Assembly: GCA_013815405.1 (NCBI GenBank)
Contig: JACDGF010000055.1
Location: forward strand, 1-9,439
Source of the DNA: Caulobacteraceae bacterium
GTDB lineage: Bacteria; Pseudomonadota; Alphaproteobacteria; Caulobacterales; Caulobacteraceae
DNA: 9,439 nucleotides
Direction of reading: 5' to 3'
A model generated the notes under the pieces. It saw only the letters and a program-made list of their open reading frames with translations, was not told where the DNA came from and made no database searches. A program made the position numbers and the translations under genes. This document shows, piece after piece, positions 6,541 through 9,439 of the stretch. Every line of letters begins with the position of its first letter. The stretch's first letter is position 1.

Positions 6541-7007
6541 GCGGCGCGCCAATCGCCAGAGGCGCCGCCGCTCTTTTCGACTAGGCGCACAGCCTCGATG
6601 GTCATGCCGCGCTCGGCAGCCTTGAGCATGTCGTAGATCGTCAGGCACGTCACGGCCACCGCCGTCAGGGCCTCCATCTCCACCCCGGTCGGGCCGGTGG
6701 TCTTGACCCGCGCCGTGACGCAAAGACCCTCCTCGGCCGCCTCCACGGACACTTCGACTTTGGCGAGAGCCAAAGGGTGGCAAAGGGGTATCAAGTCGGA
6801 TGTGCGCTTGGCGGCCATCACCCCGGCGATCTCCGCGACCGCGCGCACGTCGCCTTTCCCCGCCTCGCCGGACAAGGCCAGATCCAGGGTCTCGCGGGAC
6901 ATGCGCACCAGCCCCCGCGCGAGCGCCGTTCGTTGCGTGTCCGGCTTTGCCGAGATGTCAACCATGCGCGCGCGGCCTTCGGGATCGAGGTGGGTAAGGC
7001 GGTTCAT
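6537..7007 (-). CDS. moaC: Cyclic pyranopterin monophosphate synthase MoaC
   Basis: A 156-residue enzyme (family about 160) that converts the 3',8-cyclo-dihydro-GTP made by MoaA into cyclic pyranopterin monophosphate, the first stable Moco intermediate. All family signatures are present: MVDIS at 15-19, [15 protein letters not shown] at 65-79, [13 protein letters not shown] at 105-117, and [11 protein letters not shown] at 143-153, where the active-site lysine region lies. The ATG at 7007 overlaps the moaB TGA as ATGA. A GGAGG sits only one base before this ATG, unusually close, which fits coupling to moaB translation rather than independent loading. The stop overlaps the moeA GTG. Identification is secure. 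Confidence 0.97.
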   Translation of the reverse strand: MNRLTHLDPEGRARMVDISAKPDTQRTALARGLVRMSRETLDLALSGEAGKGDVRAVAEIAGVMAAKRTSDLIPLCHPLALAKVEVSVEAAEEGLCVTARVKTTGPTGVEMEALTAVAVTCLTIYDMLKAAERGMTIEAVRLVEKSGGASGDWRAA

Positions 7008-7621
7008 GCCTCCAGCAACCTGGGCATCAGCTCGACCAGGTTGCAGGGCCGGTGACGGCTGTCGAGCTGGGGGGCGATGACCTTGTCCCAGCCGTCGCGC
7101 ACGGCGCCGTTGGAGCCTGGCAGGCAAAAGACGAACACGCCGTCGATCAGGCCGGCCAGGGCGCGCGACTGCAGGGTCGAAAGGCCCACCGACTGATAGC
7201 TGACAAGGTGGAAGACCGCCGAAAACCCCTCGATACGCTTGTCGAACAGCGGCTCGATCGCCTCGGGCGTGACGTCCCGGCCGGTCAGGCCCGTGCCGCC
7301 CGTGGTGACGATGGCGTCGATCGCCCTAGACGCCGTCCAGGACTTTACCCGGGCGCGGATGGCGTCGATGTCGTCGGCCACGATTCCCCGGTCCGCCAGC
7401 ACATGCCCCGCTCCGGCCACCCGCTCGGCCAGGAGATGGCCGGAGGTGTCGCTCTCCTCGCCCCGGGTGTCCGAAATGGTCAGGACCGCGACCCGAACCG
7501 GGCTGAACGGCGCGGCGGGATCGACACGCCCGCCGGGAGTGAGGGGGGCATTCATGGGCGCCCTCGGCGGTTTTCCTCCCTCCCCTTCATGTTGAGGGAG
7601 GGACTCGACACGTTCGCTCAT
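7004..7621 (-). CDS. moaB: MoaB-type molybdopterin adenylyltransferase family protein with N-terminal insertion
   Basis: 205 residues from the ATG at 7621. This start lies 3 bases after the moaE stop and has GGAG 6 bases upstream. An internal ATG at 7555 would give 183 residues. The MoCF domain begins at [12 protein letters not shown] (about 43-54), followed by [16 protein letters not shown] (106-121), [10 protein letters not shown] (148-157), CLPGS, and the APQLD...RPCN end typical of E. coli MoaB rather than MogA. MogA-type enzymes adenylylate molybdopterin before MoeA acts; E. coli MoaB has no clear activity, but MoaB proteins do this job in organisms lacking MogA. Residues of roughly 4-31 come from a hairpin-containing insertion between 8-bp direct repeats; without it the N-terminus would read [16 protein letters not shown], matching family length. 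Family certain, start moderately so. Confidence 0.9.
   Translation of the reverse strand: MSERVESLPQHEGEGGKPPRAPMNAPLTPGGRVDPAAPFSPVRVAVLTISDTRGEESDTSGHLLAERVAGAGHVLADRGIVADDIDAIRARVKSWTASRAIDAIVTTGGTGLTGRDVTPEAIEPLFDKRIEGFSAVFHLVSYQSVGLSTLQSRALAGLIDGVFVFCLPGSNGAVRDGWDKVIAPQLDSRHRPCNLVELMPRLLEA
7521..7612. repeat. Hairpin-bearing small insertion between 8-bp direct repeats, in frame in moaB
   Basis: TCGACACG occurs at 7521-7528 and again at 7605-7612, with 84 bp (28 codons) from one copy to the next, as expected for an insertion with target duplication. Between them is a hairpin with perfect 8-bp arms, CCTCCCTC (7575-7582) and GAGGGAGG (7594-7601), around an 11-base loop. The 14-mer TTCCTCCCTCCCCT at 7573-7586 is identical to 1715-1728 in the btuB element, so the two belong to one repeat family. 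No terminal inverted repeats are evident at the proposed ends, so a transposition mechanism is inference. Confidence 0.65.
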
Positions 7622-7624
7622 CCC

Positions 7625-8065
7625 CTACTCCCACCTCTGAACATCGGCCATATCCCGCGCCGTGGGCTCCACCCAACGGGACCCTTCCGGCCCATGTTCC
7701 TTCTTCCACAGCGGCGCCCGCGACTTGAGATAGTCCATCAGAAAGTCACAGGCGTCGAAAGCCTCCCGACGATGCGCGGCGGCTGTGAGGACCAGGACGA
7801 TCGCGTCGCCCACTCCGATCGCCCCGATGCGGTGGATGATCGTAACCTCATGCAGATCGAAACGGGCCGCGGCCGCCGCCGCCATCTTGCCGACCTCGCC
7901 TTGCGTGAACCCGGGATAGGCCTCCAATTCCAACACCGCGGCCTCACCGTCGTCGCCCCGGGCGAGCCCCACGAAACTGGCCACCGCCCCGGTCCGGTTT
8001 CGCCCCTGGCAGAATCGCGTGAGCTCGGCGCCGGGATCGAAGGGCTGGTCAGTGAGCCGGATCAT
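7625..8065 (-). CDS. moaE: Molybdopterin synthase catalytic subunit MoaE
   Basis: A 146-residue large subunit of molybdopterin synthase. With MoaD it forms a heterotetramer that places two sulfurs on cyclic pyranopterin monophosphate to make molybdopterin. Family motifs are FVGLAR (31-36), LELEAYPG (45-52), IIHRIGAIGVGDAIV (76-90), HRREAFDACDFLMDYLK (98-114) and APLWKKE (117-123). Lys114 and Lys121 match the two active-site lysines of E. coli MoaE (Lys119 and Lys126). Its ATG overlaps the moaD TGA as ATGA, fitting equal production of the two subunits. The TAG stop is 3 bases before the moaB start. Confidence 0.97.
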   Translation of the reverse strand: MIRLTDQPFDPGAELTRFCQGRNRTGAVASFVGLARGDDGEAAVLELEAYPGFTQGEVGKMAAAAAARFDLHEVTIIHRIGAIGVGDAIVLVLTAAAHRREAFDACDFLMDYLKSRAPLWKKEHGPEGSRWVEPTARDMADVQRWE

Positions 8066-8307
8066 CCGCCGCTCATCGGGGGCAGGAACGCGACCTCGGC
8101 CCCATCGGTCAGGGCCGCATCGCCGCTGATCAGGGTCCGGTCCACCGCCGCCCGCACGCCGGGCGCGTCGAGGGCCGCCGCCAACCCCGCGTCCCCGTCC
8201 GCGATCAGTGATTTGAGGGCGAAGAGGGTGGCGGGCGCGGGATCGAACGCGCGCTCGCGCCAGCCGGCCACATCGGCCAGCCGCCCGAACAGCAGGACGT
8301 GGGCCAT
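8062..8307 (-). CDS. moaD: Molybdopterin synthase sulfur-carrier subunit MoaD
   Basis: An 81-residue ubiquitin-fold protein whose C-terminal glycine is adenylylated by MoeB and converted to a thiocarboxylate that donates sulfur in the MoaE active site. The C-terminus PPMSGG has the required Gly-Gly tail, and HVLLFGRLADVAG at the N-terminus is the usual first strand and loop. The ATG at 8307 was chosen because it gives the normal family length and has a GAGGGCGGG ribosome site spanning the end of moaA; the reading frame is open further upstream but only inside moaA. It begins 7 bases after moaA and overlaps moaE by 4 bases. No moeB is present in this window. Confidence 0.96.
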   Translation of the reverse strand: MAHVLLFGRLADVAGWRERAFDPAPATLFALKSLIADGDAGLAAALDAPGVRAAVDRTLISGDAALTDGAEVAFLPPMSGG

Positions 8308-8314
8308 CCCGCCC

Positions 8315-9364
8315 TCAGCCGCCAGTCGCGGACATGTGGCGCGACACCGACGGGGCGGCGCCGCGCTCGATGCGGAAGTCATGACCCCGGGGCTTGGCGC
8401 CGATCCCCTCGCCGATCAGGCCGGCCAGTTCCGCGTCGGAGGCGCCGGCGCGCAGGGCCGCGCGCAGGTCGGTGGCGTCCTCCTGGCCCAGGCAGGTGTG
8501 CAGGGTCCCGGTGCAGGTCAGCCGCACCCGGTTGCAGCTTTCGCAGAAGTTGTGGCTCAAAGGCGTGATGAAGCCCAGCCGCCCGCCGGTCTCCGCCACC
8601 TCCACATAGCGCGCCGGACCCCCCGTCGTGGCCGCCACGTCGCGCAAGGTCCAGAAGCTCTCCAGGTCGCTACGGACCTGGGCCAGGGAGAGGAACTGGT
8701 CGGTCCGGTCCTCGTCGATCTCGCCCATCGGCATGGTCTCGATCAGGGTGATGGCGAAGCCGCGGGCGTGCGCCCAGGCGATGACCGCGGGAATTTCCAC
8801 CGCATTGTCTCGCGCCAGGGCCACGGCGTTGATCTTGACCTCGAGCCCCGCCGCGGCCGCCGCCTCGATTCCCCCCTGGACCTGGCCCAGGTCGCCGCCC
8901 CGCGTCAGGCGCGCGAAGAGGTCCGGCCGCAGGGTGTCCATGGAAACATTGACCCTCCGCACCCCTAGGCGCGCCAGGTCGGGCGCGAGCGCCGCGAGCC
9001 GCGTTCCGTTGGTGGTGAGCGCAAGCTCGTCCAGCGCCCCGCTCTTCAGATGACGCGACAGGCTCTCCACCAGGGTGAGCACCCCCTTGCGCACCAGGGG
9101 CTCGCCGCCGGTGAGCCGCAGCTTGCGAACCCCCAGGCCCACGAACACCGAAGCGACCCGGTCGAGCTCCTCCAGGGTCAGGACCTCCGCCTTGGGCAGG
9201 AAGCGCATGTGCTCGGCCATGCAATAGACGCAGCGCAGGTCGCAGCGGTCGGTGACCGAGAGGCGCAGATAGCGGACCTTCCGCCCCAGGCCGTCGGTCA
9301 GCGGGCCGCGCCCGGCGGCGGGGGCGAGCGTCGCTTGCGTCGCGGGGGCGTCGTAGGGTGTCAT
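8315..9364 (-). CDS. moaA: GTP 3',8-cyclase MoaA (radical SAM)
   Basis: A 349-residue radical-SAM enzyme that starts Moco synthesis by cyclising GTP to 3',8-cyclo-7,8-dihydro-GTP. The SAM-binding [4Fe-4S] cluster motif is Cys41-x3-Cys45-x2-Cys48, with the GGEP SAM motif at 86-89. The second, substrate-side cluster is Cys274, Cys277 and Cys291 (C-x2-C-x13-C) with Arg279 and Arg281 next to it. The protein ends in Gly-Gly, as needed by MoaA proteins whose tail reaches the active site. Length is normal. The ATG at 9364 has no Shine-Dalgarno. A TATGTT about 13 bases upstream could be a -10 box of a near-leaderless transcript, but no convincing -35 is seen. The frame is open to the window edge, with no ATG, GTG or TTG start earlier. 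Confidence 0.97.
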   Translation of the reverse strand: MTPYDAPATQATLAPAAGRGPLTDGLGRKVRYLRLSVTDRCDLRCVYCMAEHMRFLPKAEVLTLEELDRVASVFVGLGVRKLRLTGGEPLVRKGVLTLVESLSRHLKSGALDELALTTNGTRLAALAPDLARLGVRRVNVSMDTLRPDLFARLTRGGDLGQVQGGIEAAAAAGLEVKINAVALARDNAVEIPAVIAWAHARGFAITLIETMPMGEIDEDRTDQFLSLAQVRSDLESFWTLRDVAATTGGPARYVEVAETGGRLGFITPLSHNFCESCNRVRLTCTGTLHTCLGQEDATDLRAALRAGASDAELAGLIGEGIGAKPRGHDFRIERGAAPSVSRHMSATGG

Positions 9365-9439
9365 GACGGGCTGAACATAGGGGGAAACGTGCGGGGGCGA
9401 CAGGGGGCGAGGCCTCGCCGGCTCTGGAGGCCGTCGTCC

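Noticed and set aside
7052..8968. 638-codon open frame on the plus strand
   Set aside because: It runs antisense across moaB, moaE, moaD and moaA, which are certain from their motifs. The translation is Arg/Gly/Pro-rich without domains, as expected for the opposite strand of GC-rich genes.
9361..9439. Possible C-terminus of an upstream minus-strand gene ending ATGA with moaA, or a five-codon leader peptide MFSPS
   Set aside because: The frame is open for only about 25 codons to the window edge and has no ribosome site or recognisable sequence; a longer window would be needed.
9365..9439. Molybdenum-cofactor riboswitch before moaA
   Set aside because: The 75 available bases show no conserved Moco-aptamer pattern and are too few for that element.

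Overview
The window is GC-rich, densely coded DNA that looks like an alphaproteobacterium of the Caulobacter/Phenylobacterium type. The evidence for this is the base composition, the tight gene packing, the protein sequence style, and the palindromic repeats with TAGAGC-type ends and CCTCCC/GGGAGG hairpins. The placement is inference from style, not from a marker gene.

Left half, plus strand (1-3673): the 3' end of an HSDL2-like short-chain dehydrogenase gene; a small SSAT-like GNAT acetyltransferase gene 15 bases downstream; a clear adenosylcobalamin riboswitch (about 1358-1558) with a 138-base leader; and a cobalamin-type TonB-dependent outer-membrane receptor (btuB), which the riboswitch should repress when B12 is plentiful.

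Centre (3671-3786): two back-to-back palindromic repeats fill the gap between convergent genes. Their outer arms contain the stop codons of both btuB and the facing gene.

Right half, minus strand (9364 down to 3784): a compact molybdenum-cofactor operon, moaA-moaD-moaE-moaB-moaC-moeA. Its junctions are 7 nt, ATGA, 3 nt, ATGA and GTGA. It covers cPMP synthesis (MoaA, MoaC), sulfur insertion (MoaD, MoaE), adenylylation (a MoaB-type protein) and metal insertion (MoeA). Downstream on the same strand are a small predicted exported protein of unknown function and an aldo/keto-reductase-fold protein that lacks two of the four catalytic residues.

The most unusual signal is a set of small palindromic repeats that sit in frame inside protein-coding starts. 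A 147-bp (49-codon) inverted repeat splits the signal peptide of BtuB, and removing it on paper restores a standard 21-residue signal peptide. A related hairpin in the 5' end of moaB lies between perfect 8-bp direct repeats 84 bp (28 codons) apart, and removing one unit restores a MoaB of ordinary N-terminal length. The two elements share an identical 14-mer. This resembles the in-frame palindromic elements described in Rickettsia genes. No CRISPR array, tRNA, rRNA, transposase or phage gene was seen.
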